The position numbers and the translations under genes were made by a program. The notes under the pieces are model-generated. The model had not been told where the DNA came from. It worked only from the letters and a program-made list of their open reading frames with translations, and made no database searches. From NCBI GenBank assembly GCA_958430865.1, contig CAUDNR010000343.1, positions 17,231 to 34,010 on the forward strand: a DNA stretch of 16,780 nucleotides, in the 5' to 3' direction. Positions 1 to 8,793 of the stretch are shown here, one piece after another; positions within the stretch are counted from its first letter, which is position 1; each line of letters starts with the position of its first letter. The stretch is from Entrophospora sp. SA101 (Eukaryota; Glomeromycota; Glomeromycetes; Entrophosporales; Entrophosporaceae).

Positions 1-227
1 TACATTGGAATACCTTCTAACGCAACAACGGAATTAAATAAAGCTAAAACAATCACTACCACTATTAAACAAGATATATATCTCCAACGTTTTCTTTCTA
101 AAAATGGTCTAATCAATGAAGTGTAATTCAATCTACTATGCTTTGCCTTTATGGATTGATGAGGATTATCGTTTATTTCATATGAAATTTTAGCTTCTAA
201 ATTCCCTAAAAGTTGATCAGGCAACAT
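1..227 (-). CDS. N-terminus of an unrecognised single-pass membrane protein (partial, runs off the window)
   Basis: Reading leftwards from an ATG at 227-225, the frame stays open for 75 codons to the window edge. The first ~49 residues are polar, with a basic stretch (LERKRWR, residues 43-49) directly before a hydrophobic segment at about residues 50-70 (YISCLIVVVIVLALFNSVVA). A basic cluster followed by one long hydrophobic helix suits a type II membrane protein with a short cytosolic tail, as in Golgi or ER enzymes, but topology is inference and I recognise no family. An in-frame TAA lies upstream, so this ATG is the only start unless an upstream exon joins at the AG near 253. Composition and steady reading support a real gene; the function is unknown. 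Confidence 0.6.
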   Translation of the reverse strand, partial: MLPDQLLGNLEAKISYEINDNPHQSIKAKHSRLNYTSLIRPFLERKRWRYISCLIVVVIVLALFNSVVALEGIPM

Positions 228-1014
228 ATTAGTATGATTGTTATTATTACTGATAGTAGTGGTTTCTGTTCGTGAATTGGGTGATTTTGTTTAATAGACG
301 AGATTGATTTATTTTTTACAAATAAAGTAAAATTTTGAATTAAAGGGTCGCACGAATTAATTAAATGTTGATCTTATCAAATTAAGTAAATACGGACCCG
401 AAAATTCAGATACCACTAATACTAAGTTTGTGGTAATAATGTATTTGATGGACAATCACATTTGGAATAATTCATTCATTCATTATTCGTACATTTATAA
501 CAAACAGGGAAAAAAATCAATTAATAACGGTTTTGTACCACATAAAAATGCAGTTCAAAATGGTTTTAAGAACGTTTATAACTTTGGAAGCAAAAAAACT
601 ATAAAAAAGATTAAAAATGTTTAGAACCTTGTCTACAATGTAACAATGTTGCCTTTTAATTTGTATTAGTAGGTATCTAGAGTTTATGACAAAAATTACA
701 TTTGCAATATAAAATTACATCAATTATAAATAAATGTTTTTAAAATATAGTTCTGTTACATTGTAGAGAGATGTTCTGCGAGCTCAAAAAAATTTTCAGA
801 ATTAAAAATTCTCATCTGTATGATGAGTTATAGCAGTTTATACAATGCGATTCTCTTTAATTAATTAAAACAAATTGATTTAACATCAAAATTTTAAACC
901 ATTTATACGTAACTTTGTAAACAAAATACCCGGGGAAAAAATTAAAAAATTATTTTTAACTATTAGAAGCCTTGTTTATAGTATAACAGAGCTGTTACAA
1001 AAAATTATATTTGA
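228..1014. other. AT-rich intergenic spacer between divergent genes
   Basis: No convincing gene on either strand. A 64-codon plus-strand frame at 430-624 has asparagine/lysine-rich composition typical of random AT-rich DNA. The spacer separates the leftward membrane-protein gene from the rightward GT5 gene and would have to contain both promoters. It holds a 14-base perfect inverted repeat (632-645 and 754-767). Two loosely similar stretches, around 622-715 and 961-1020, share the pattern TTAGAA-CCTTGT followed later by CAAAAATTA-ATTTG-AATATA, suggesting an old duplicated repeat. Confidence 0.6.
632..767. repeat. 14-bp perfect inverted repeat enclosing about 108 bases
   Basis: TCTACAATGTAACA at 632-645 is the exact reverse complement of TGTTACATTGTAGA at 754-767. 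The enclosed DNA is AT-rich with no reading frame of note. The layout could be the ends of a small non-autonomous DNA element, but no flanking target-site duplication was identified. Confidence 0.5.
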
Positions 1015-2652
1015 AATATAACTGAAGATGATGATGCATTGAGTGATGACCAATCACATACATCACCACCTGGATCATCATCAAGAGCTGTAACCGTTTT
1101 TGCAATTGGCCCTGGTAGAAAAATGAAACCTTTTAATTTTGCTTTTAAATCTGACGGGGTAACTGATATATATTCAACACCATCTGAATTACCTCAAGAA
1201 TGGAGTGATTTATATTTTTGTAAAGGTGTAGCTGAATTAATAGCTTATATGAATAATGACATTGACACTCCTTTATTTGCAATTGAAGAAGAACGAGGTA
1301 TCGATATTGTGCATATTCATGGTGCTACAAATGCATTGGTAATAGAATTTTTTAATGATTTAGCTAAAGTAGATAATAGATTTAGCAAACCACCACCTGC
1401 TATTGTTTACACTTTGCATGATTATTTGGAGGAACAATTATATTCAAACGAGATTATAAATATTTTAAAGTTTATGGATTTGAAAAATTATACAGCCGAA
1501 AAACCAACTTATTTTCATGGACAAAGAATGTATACATCATCATTAGCAATCGATCAAGCAGATTATGTCACATTTGTCTCATATACTATGGCAAAAGAAA
1601 TGGTGGAAGGGCCAATGGATTTCTATCTTAAAGAATTGATTATGCCTAGCATATTGGAACGTGCCAGAACAGGAAATTGGATTGGTATAACTAATGGTAT
1701 TGATACAACAACTTTAAATCCATTTAATGACACATTATTAATTGAAGCCAATTCGAACTTTCCAAGAAACATTAATTCATTCAACCCGAATGTTCTTATT
1801 CCTAGTAATTTTGAGCACTACTATAATGATCTGGTGACTTCTTCAAAAATTAATGCTAAAAGACATTTGGTTAAAGAAGGTCTCCTTAAAGAAAAAGACC
1901 TGGATCGTGTGATCGTTTTGTTTGTTGGCAGATTCCAATACAATAAAGGTGTTCAATATTTCCATGAAGCTGCTCAAATCATTTCAGAATTAGGTGCCAA
2001 ATTTATAATAATGGGACAACCTAATAGTTTTCCAGTGGAAAAGATTGTTAGCATAAGTAAAGAGTATCCAGATGATGTTGTAGTTATTAGTGAGCTTGAA
2101 TTTCAAAATAATTGGGATGTTTTATATAGAGCTGCTGCTGATATATTATTTGTACCTAGCATAACAGAAAGTTTTGGATTAGTGGCAGCAGAAGGATTAT
2201 TGTTTGGAACTCCTGTAGTTAGTACAGGTGTTGGTGGATTAAAAGAATTTTTGAGAAATAAAACAAACACTATACTGCCAACATCTTCATCTTCTTCATC
2301 CTCGACACCATCAAAACCATCAAAACGGCCGTCACCGTCAAATGACTTAAAGTTCAATTATAATTCATATTTATTCAATTTGTATGAAGGTGATTGGTTT
2401 GATTTTTCAGTTGAGGAAATGAGATTAGCATTAAGTACAGCAATCAGTGATATAAAGGAATTGTCAAATGATATTAGAAGTAAAGAAATATTTTTGAGAA
2501 AACTGATTAAAGATGCTTTAAATTTAGGTTGGAATAGACATGATGGACCTGTTGATCAATACACAAAAATTTACAAGATGGCAATTGAAAAACATAATTA
2601 TGATTTAAGTAAAAAAACGACTTATAATAGTAATTTTTTTTACAACATATAA
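1015..2652 (+). CDS. GT5-type glycosyltransferase (glycogen/alpha-glucan synthase-like), N-terminus missing
   Basis: This GT-B fold retaining glucosyltransferase would transfer glucose from a nucleotide sugar to a growing alpha-glucan. Numbering codons from 1039, the conserved points are DIVHIHG (89-95, the DxxHxHD-like loop), GITNGID (216-222), FVGRFQYNKG (295-304, start of the C-terminal nucleotide-binding half) and PSITESFGLVAAEG (373-386), whose E377 and E385 form the E-x7-E signature. The last matches the alpha-1,3-glucan synthase version (EPFGLVAVE) better than bacterial GlgA. A serine-rich insert (about 415-437) interrupts the loop after GVGGLKEF. The C-terminal NLGWNRHDGPVDQYTKIY matches the closing helix of the family. 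Oddity: the frame is open from 1015 but has no ATG until 1123, and the N-terminal K-x-GGL substrate loop (roughly the first 60-100 residues) is absent. An acceptor AG at 1026-1027 could join an unseen upstream exon; otherwise the gene is 5'-truncated. Confidence 0.8.
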   Translation, partial: NITEDDDALSDDQSHTSPPGSSSRAVTVFAIGPGRKMKPFNFAFKSDGVTDIYSTPSELPQEWSDLYFCKGVAELIAYMNNDIDTPLFAIEEERGIDIVHIHGATNALVIEFFNDLAKVDNRFSKPPPAIVYTLHDYLEEQLYSNEIINILKFMDLKNYTAEKPTYFHGQRMYTSSLAIDQADYVTFVSYTMAKEMVEGPMDFYLKELIMPSILERARTGNWIGITNGIDTTTLNPFNDTLLIEANSNFPRNINSFNPNVLIPSNFEHYYNDLVTSSKINAKRHLVKEGLLKEKDLDRVIVLFVGRFQYNKGVQYFHEAAQIISELGAKFIIMGQPNSFPVEKIVSISKEYPDDVVVISELEFQNNWDVLYRAAADILFVPSITESFGLVAAEGLLFGTPVVSTGVGGLKEFLRNKTNTILPTSSSSSSSTPSKPSKRPSPSNDLKFNYNSYLFNLYEGDWFDFSVEEMRLALSTAISDIKELSNDIRSKEIFLRKLIKDALNLGWNRHDGPVDQYTKIYKMAIEKHNYDLSKKTTYNSNFFYNI

Positions 2653-2856
2653 TAATAATAATAATAGAAAATAATTTACATAGAATATTTATTTATTAAT
2701 TTTAATTTTAATTTTAATTTCTAATAAATTTATCCCATATTTTTTTTTAATGATGTTGGATTAAAAAAATAAAGCATTATTCGTTGATATTAACATTAAT
2801 ATTAATTAAATATAGTCTAATATTTTCATTAATTATAACTCTAACGTTGTAGGTTA

Positions 2857-2930
2857 ATATGGGGCATGCTTGCAGCAAAACGAATACGACGCTAAAAGGT
2901 ATTGCAGGGATTCGAATTTAGCATTCAATA
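2857..2930 (+). repeat. Diverged dispersed repeat, copy A
   Basis: The stretch TATGGGGCATGCTTGCAGCA followed by AAAC, and its end CAGGGATTCGAATTTAGC, resemble the segment at 16706-16780 in the same orientation (TATGGGACATACTGCAACA followed by AAAC; CAGGGATCAAAATTTAGT). The central parts differ in length by about nine bases. Neither copy has a reading frame of note. The best reading is a degenerate non-coding interspersed repeat; the class is unknown. Confidence 0.45.
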
Positions 2931-3111
2931 GCCTATTGGAGTAATTAATCCAAAAGTATAGATATTAATAATATGAGGTATTTGTGTTGTCTCCTATATC
3001 TTTCTATCATTATAATGACAGTAGAATTTTTCAACAAAAAATAATCATTATAAATATTTTATACAACAAGGCTTTATAGATATATATATACCTAACAACC
3101 GAGGTATTTTA

Positions 3112-3168
3112 ATGCTCAGTCTGATTTATTGATGCCACATTGACAATGCATCAATTACTTATGAGCAT
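3112..3168. repeat. Nested imperfect hairpin
   Basis: Three complementary pairs nest around one centre: ATGCTCA (3112-3118) with TGAGCAT (3162-3168), ATTGATGC (3128-3135) with GCATCAAT (3148-3155), and ATTG (3139-3142) with CAAT (3144-3147). The outer spacers are unequal (9 and 6 bases), so a folded form would have an internal loop. It may be a remnant of a palindromic element or a structured transcript. Confidence 0.45.
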
Positions 3169-3241
3169 AAAGGTAATATCGACACTTAATTTAAAAAAGT
3201 ATATCCACCAACCAGACAGAACTAGTGACGGGTGTTTGACT

Positions 3242-3260
3242 GTTATAAATTTTTTATAAC
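3242..3260. repeat. Short perfect palindrome, 8-bp stem
   Basis: GTTATAAA (3242-3249), TTT, TTTATAAC (3253-3260). All stem pairs match. Such AT-only palindromes arise easily by chance here; no function is proposed. Confidence 0.4.
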
Positions 3261-3742
3261 AATATAACAATATAGTTGTTACATAACATTTTTACAACAG
3301 TTAACCATTACTGAATACATACTAATTAGTATTAGTATTAGTATTAAAAAGTATACTAATACGGAAAATGATTTATTTTTAATATGGGAAAGTGGCTTTT
3401 TCCCGCGTTTGTTTGACTACATTTGCCTTATTATTATAATCTTAAAATCCGGTTTGATTCAAATCGAATCTAACCGCTTTAAAATTCGACTCGATTCTTA
3501 ATTACAATTATTGCTATTATTTATATACTAATGAAATTAATTGGAGTAACAACCATGAAGGTGTGAACCTATTAAAGCTGCACTACAAGGTCACCTACCT
3601 GAAAAGAAAATACACAGCTGCCTTGGTTTTCTAACCAGGGAAATACGAAAGTACTTGCATGTGTGTGGAAAGGATAGTTCTATTAAATCTAAGCTCAATA
3701 TGTCAGATTCATTTTATTTTTTTGGGAATGGTTTTTAAGAAC

Positions 3743-3809
3743 TCTAGAACATGGTTGGCATTTAGTCATTGACAAAGAATTCTTGGCCAAATACCAACCA
3801 TGCTCTACA
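3743..3809. repeat. Long imperfect hairpin, 26-position stem and 15-base loop
   Basis: Pairing 3743-3768 with 3784-3809 gives 21 Watson-Crick pairs, one G-T and four isolated single mismatches, closed by a 15-base loop (3769-3783). The core is CATGGTTGG (3750-3758) against CCAACCATG (3794-3802). The stem is mixed in composition, unlike the AT-only palindromes around it. It lies in a region without genes. Size and evenly spaced mismatches recall a small-RNA precursor or a fold-back element, but no expression evidence can be seen. Confidence 0.55.
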
Positions 3810-5792
3810 ACTTGCAATTGCAATTGTAATTTGGAACTGAAAATCATTTATTTTCTCTCTATCTCTTTCTTTAAAATTTCATTATTACTTGGGTGAAGCC
3901 GATTGCTATTCTTAGTGCAAAACTATATCATTATCATAATATTATTAAAATTACGTCTTCTTTATCACCATCACATCTTCATTTTCATTACTCCCTAAAT
4001 TGCTTCTATGGCTATTTTTCTAGGGTTGGTTTTTGGTTGATAAAAGTTTTTTTTATGGTGAGAAGCAACTCTATTTTCCTCTCCAAACAACCCACAAATT
4101 CCAATTTTGTAAATCTGAGACCTGCTCAGCTTTTTTTTTTCTTACCAACCTTTTCTACAACTCTTCAACATCCTCCATTTTTTTTTATCATTAGCAAGCC
4201 TGCTTGACTTTGGGTTTCTGGGCTCCATTCAATTAATTCATTGATAATTTGGTTTTGTTATAAAGGTGGTTTATAATGTAATGAAAATGTAAGTCTAATA
4301 AACAATTCACAAAAGAATTTGTTGGTAGAAGCAAGCATTTTCTTAATTAATTACTGATACAGATATCTGCAGTTTGATTTTTTATGTAAATAATAACAGA
4401 TGTAAATCATATTGGTTTTTTCCTATATATTAATATTGATAAAAAGTTTTTTATTGTTATTTGAATTATTCTACAAGGATTTCCTTCCTATTCATAATTT
4501 TTTCGTTCCCTACTCTTGGAATTGAGTATTAAAAATAAATTGAACAAAAAACATCTTGAAGTATTTATTGTTGTTGTTGCTAAAGATGACATAAGACTCC
4601 ATCAGGTTTTTAAACTAGATCTATTTATCATTTATATAATAAACATTTATTAATTTATATACAATAATAACTGAACTGCTAATAGCAATAAAATACCACC
4701 ACAATTACTACTAATCAGTTTCTTTTTGTTATTGTTGTCTTCATTCCAATTAAATAACAATATTTTGACTTGCTTCATTTTGAATAGGTAAGTGTTTTTA
4801 TTCCTATAAGAATATAAAAAAAAATATCATAATTATCAAAAAATCAGAGAGATAGATTCAACTTATTAATTAATTAAAGAAAAAAAAAAATTTTTTTTTG
4901 GTCAGACAGCCAAAGGAGGATTCCTCAAAAGATTTAATCTTTTTCAGCTTTAATTTTGCGAAACTAGTTTTATTTGAAATTATCATCATTTCCAAAAACA
5001 TTCAAACATTATAGAGAAAAAGAGGAATACTTACGATAAAACTACTCGTTGATTTTTTTAGTTTTTTTAATGTAATCAATACATTGACTATAAATCCACT
5101 TTGTTCAGTCAGATACATCTTTGGAATCTATGCAAAATTGTGATAATTTTTAATTTTCTGTATATAAGATTTCCCTATTGCGGATTAAATGATAATTGGT
5201 TTCTAATCATTAAGATATATAGTAATAGTGTCCAAGCATGTTTTATGGGTGTAAGTTTTTTCGCATTATTACTATCCAATTGATTTTAAAAAATTTTTTG
5301 GTTGTTTAAAAATCCTTTTTGTTTTTTAAATGCATTATAAAAAATCAATATATACCTACTATATGATCTTTGCACTATTGGAAAAAGTTGAATATGAGTT
5401 ATAAGTTAATCAAATATATAATAATGAGAATTCTTTACCTGCAAGTATAATTAATAATTAATAATTAATAAAGGAAAATGTTATCATTCATATTTAAAAA
5501 AAAATAAATAATAATAATAGAAGCCTTAAACTTTTACTTCTAAGGTAACCTATTGATCAAATTGATCAAAGCGATATATCTATTAAAAAAAAAATTTTTT
5601 TCATAAAATGGGTTTTGTGCGCAATCACGCGACTTTTTTCTATTGAAATAGAAAGTTTCACAATATAAAAAAGATCGACGATCGATTTTGTCACGAGTGT
5701 CCACTACAGTCACATATATGTGTGCGCGTTTGTATTCTATTAATAAATTCAAATTTTCTTTAAAAATTCATTTAGACTCAAGATTTGAATAA

Positions 5793-6775
5793 TATTTGTC
5801 TGAATATATGAAAGGACTAACCATCAAAGTATTTCGTACATACAATGCATCTCATACCTTCCAAATTGAGCTAAAGAAAGGGATGGAGAATGCTACTACT
5901 GTAACAGAGAAAATAGCAGCATATAATAAAGCAAACAGACAGGTTGCTATTTTATGTAACCATCAACATTCTGTCAGCAAAGATCATGATAATCAAATCA
6001 ATAGAATCAATGATAGGGTAATTTTTTTTATCATAATTATTGTTAATTTCTTAAATAAATTTGCATGTATGTATTCTTTAATATGTTAGGTTCATGCTTT
6101 GAAATACCAAAGAAATAGATGTAAAATGGAATTGTTGAATCTTGAGCCCAAATTAAAAAAGAAAGAGCCTCAACTATTTGAACCAGAATTGGACATGGAA
6201 GAGGAATGGATAATCAAGCATGAGAAGCAATTGATGGAAAGAGAACATTTGGCAGTTGTAAAAAAATTTGAAAGAGATAATGAAAAGCTTACAGAAGAAG
6301 GAAAGTCACCTAAACCTGATGAGCATCTTGAACAATTATTAAAAAACATTGATGAAAAAGAGAAGGTGTTGGAGAATGAACAAAAATCTGGAAAGGTCAA
6401 TCCAAGAAAAGGACAAACAAGTGAAAAACTCCGGATCCAAATAGAAAAATTGACAGTATGTATTAAAACCACCAAGTTATTAAAACAAGATAAAGAGGAC
6501 AACAAGACAACTGCATTAAGCACATCAAAAATCCATTACCTAGACCCATGGATCTCTGTTGCATGGTGCAAAAAATATGATGTGCTGATTGCTAAAATTT
6601 TCAACAAGTGCCTCCATGAAAAGTTCCAGTGGGCATTGGATGTAGATGTGGATTGGGTGAGTATTTTTTTTTTTAATTAATTTTATTAAATAATAATATA
6701 TTTAAAATTATTTTTATTATTTTATAGGAATTTGCAGTTATTTTCATTTGGCCATTTTTGCTTTTGCTATTTTAA
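5793..6775 (+). pseudogene. TOP1: 5'-truncated DNA topoisomerase I (type IB) fragment with retained introns
   Basis: Joining 5793-6017, 6090-6656 and 6728-6775 across introns 6018-6089 (GTAATT...TTAG) and 6657-6727 (GTGAGT...ATAG) gives an uninterrupted frame of 274 residues from the ATG at 5808. It matches only the C-terminal third of nuclear topoisomerase I: KVFRTYNAS (residues 7-15; R10 equals human Arg590), LCNHQ (49-53; H52 equals His632), a long charged coiled linker of fungal size, and SKIHYLDP with Y220 as the catalytic tyrosine (human Tyr723). The roughly 580-residue N-terminal part, with the other catalytic residues (Arg488 and Lys532 in human), is not found upstream, where a TAA stands at 5790. 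Two further oddities: the near-invariant arginine after YLDP is Trp224 (TGG), and the reading runs 13 codons past the usual DWEF end. I judge it a gene fragment; full-length TOP1 should be elsewhere. Confidence 0.85.
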
Positions 6776-7285
6776 ACTTGTGAATTTGTACATTGTGCTT
6801 GGTATTAAATCTCCACCTGGTGGATGGTTATATTTTTATGCCAATAGAAATTTTTTTATAATTTAGATCTGATGATAGTAAGGATTCTATTATCATCATC
6901 ATTAACTATATTATTATTATTATTAATTTAGATTATAAATATGAAAGCTACAATTTATATATATACACTCCCTCTATCAATTTCATTGTATTATAAATAA
7001 TGATAAATTTTAGTGATACAAAATAAACTTATTTTATTCCTGTAATCAATCCAAAGATAAATTCATGCTAAGCTTAAAATCTTATTTTCACTTTGGCATT
7101 GACTTGGTTGTACTGGCTTTATTCAATTTCAATCTGGCTGATACTTTTCTAGTTACATTTTTAAGAAAACAAATACAAGTAAATTGGTTTTTAAACTAAT
7201 CCTAAAGTAAGCTTATTCGATTGTTTGTTTATTATTTATTTATTAGATAAGTCGTAACAAATAATAATTTATTTAAAAAAAATGA
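6776..7285. other. AT-rich spacer between two gene fragments
   Basis: No gene is seen. A perfect small palindrome TCCACC-T-GGTGGA (6812-6824) lies about 37 bases after the topoisomerase stop, and short TAT/ATT runs follow. I looked here for the missing first half of the BTB domain of the next gene fragment and did not find it. Confidence 0.55.
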
Positions 7286-8454
7286 CTATTTAAAAGATTT
7301 TTATATGCGCTTAATATAAAATTAGTCAACCATGAAAGTGTTGATGTATTAAATTTATTAATTGCTGCCGATGAGCTTGGTCTTGACTCGCTTTACAATA
7401 TTGCAATAGTTTCCTTTGTCAATGACCATGATGACTATATAAATAATAACACAGTTAAAATCCTAAGATTAATATACTCTAAAGAAAGATTTGATGGATT
7501 GAAAAACATCTGTTTAGTAAAAATTTGCAATTATAGCGAAAAATTATTTCAATCAAGTGAATATGAATTATTGGAAGAACAAATTCTATTGGAGATTCTC
7601 AAAAGAGACGATTTTTATGTTGACGAAATAGATGTTTGGGAAAATATTATTAAATGGGGATTAGCAAGACATCCAGAAATTAATAATCATGATGTTGAAG
7701 TTTGGTCAGAACAGCACTTTTCCAAAGTTGGAACTACAATAAAAGAATTGATTTCTTCAATCAGATTCAAAGATATCTCTAACAAGGATTTTTATCATAA
7801 AATTTCACAATATCAATCGCTTTTCCCCAAGGATTTGTGGAAACAAGTTTCGCAATATTTTATAGTTCCTGATCGATCAACTTTAAATTTATTGCCATCT
7901 AGAAATTCAAAACTTGACTCAATTATAATTAATAAAAAGCTACTTTTGCCTTTTGCAAGTTTGATCGACAGAAAAAGTTTGCCATATAGCTTAATCAGTG
8001 AAGTTAAATATGAGTTTAAGCTTTTATATCGTAGTAGTAAGGATGGCTTAAACATAAATATATTTCATGGTAAATGTAATGATATCGATAGAACTCTTGC
8101 AGTTGCCAAGATACAAAATTCTGATCAAGTAATTGGTGGTTACAATCCATTAAGTTGGAATGGAGGTAGTTTATTTGGTAAATACAAAAGAACAACGGAA
8201 AGTTTTATTTTTAATGTAAGCAATAGAAATGATTCAAATACCATACAATACAGCTACGTCAATAATGACAAACATTCAATTCTGTGTGGTATATTGTATT
8301 TACCTATTTTTGGTCATGGTAGTGATATATGTTTTGAAGATGATGGCAGTATTGTTAGTAAGCCGATACTTATAATAACATTAATATAGTACATGGTAGT
8401 AAATTTGATGTTTTGGAAGTATTTCAAATAATTGATAGGAATATATATAAGTAA
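7286..8454 (+). pseudogene. BTB-BACK-TLDc protein, 5'-truncated and frameshifted near its end
   Basis: From the stop at 7283-7285 the frame is open to 8389. It begins inside the last part of a BTB domain (VDVLNLLIAADELGL, from about 7343), continues through a BACK-like helical region with WENIIKWGLARHPEI (near 7640-7680), and enters a TLDc domain at about 7990 (YEFKLLYRSSKDG, then IGGYNPLSWNGG and SFIFNV). The annealed plan is BTB-BACK-TLDc as in the large families of Glomeromycotina. The first ~80 BTB residues and a start codon are missing. Near 8366 one base appears lost: the frame ends early at 8389, while the next frame reads the expected TLDc ending (FDVLEVFQIIDRNIYK) to a stop at 8452-8454. 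With both defects it is a pseudogene. TLDc domains are linked to oxidative stress responses and V-ATPase binding in other eukaryotes; the role here is unknown. Confidence 0.85.
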
Positions 8455-8793
8455 ATTTCTATTTTTATTTTATTTTACTACTATACTTAATTATTATTCA
8501 TTTTAAACGACGATTTATTTTATATACATATATCCTAGTTTTTATTAATATTAAAATCAAGTGATTCCTAAAATAAGATTAAATGAACCGTCTTCTTACA
8601 TTACTCTCTTGATTTTAATCCATAGCTGTAATATATTCACATTTCATTTTGGCATAATCGTATCGCGTGAAACACATCTCTAACCATAAAAGCCATGAAT
8701 GACCAACAAGTCATATGCCAACACTATGTTACAGCACACCCATATAATAATAAATAATAAAATCCCAGGTTCAAAAAAAAACAAAATATAAAA
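8455..8793. other. Spacer with a 12-bp inverted repeat
   Basis: No gene is seen. ATTAAAATCAAG (8550-8561) and CTTGATTTTAAT (8608-8619) are perfect reverse complements 46 bases apart, about 100 bases after the TLDc remnant. The rest is AT-rich and leads into the riboflavin synthase fragment. Confidence 0.5.

Larger units (their letters stand above)
2653..5792. other. Gene-poor AT-rich region of about 3.1 kb
   Basis: I see no supported gene on either strand. Short frames such as 3893-4207, 5101-5283 and 5540-5752 lack ATG starts or recognisable domains and look random. The region starts with an (AAT)n run over the GT5 stop, a hexanucleotide AATTTT repeat near 2698-2720 and a possible polyadenylation signal AATAAA at 2768-2773. 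It then holds a stretch resembling the right end of the window (2857-2930), several hairpins (3112-3168, 3242-3260, 3743-3809), an ATTAGT hexamer run near 3325-3345 and long pyrimidine/purine tracts. A slightly GC-richer patch (5615-5735) lies just before the topoisomerase fragment. Confidence 0.6.

Noticed and set aside
430..624. 64-codon plus-strand ORF with an ATG
   Set aside because: Asn/Lys/Tyr-rich composition as expected from random AT-rich DNA, no domain and no intron context.
2905..2925. tRNA-like T-loop (GGATTCGAATTTAG)
   Set aside because: The flanking bases do not form a five-pair T stem and no acceptor or anticodon arm can be placed on either strand.
3325..3345. ATTAGT hexamer run, also found inverted near 10524-10542
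   Set aside because: Short simple repeats on opposite strands; most likely independent microsatellites and not a paired element.
3893..4207. 104-codon plus-strand ORF
   Set aside because: Starts at GTG, not ATG, and is made largely of Phe/Ser/Leu codons from pyrimidine tracts; no conserved motif.
5101..5283. 60-codon plus-strand hydrophobic ORF
   Set aside because: Starts at TTG and its hydrophobic look follows from T-rich DNA.
5540..5752. 70-codon minus-strand ORF over a GC-richer patch
   Set aside because: No recognisable motif; the patch more likely belongs to a breakpoint or promoter region.
6170..6523. 117-codon minus-strand ORF
   Set aside because: Antisense shadow of the charged linker of the topoisomerase fragment.
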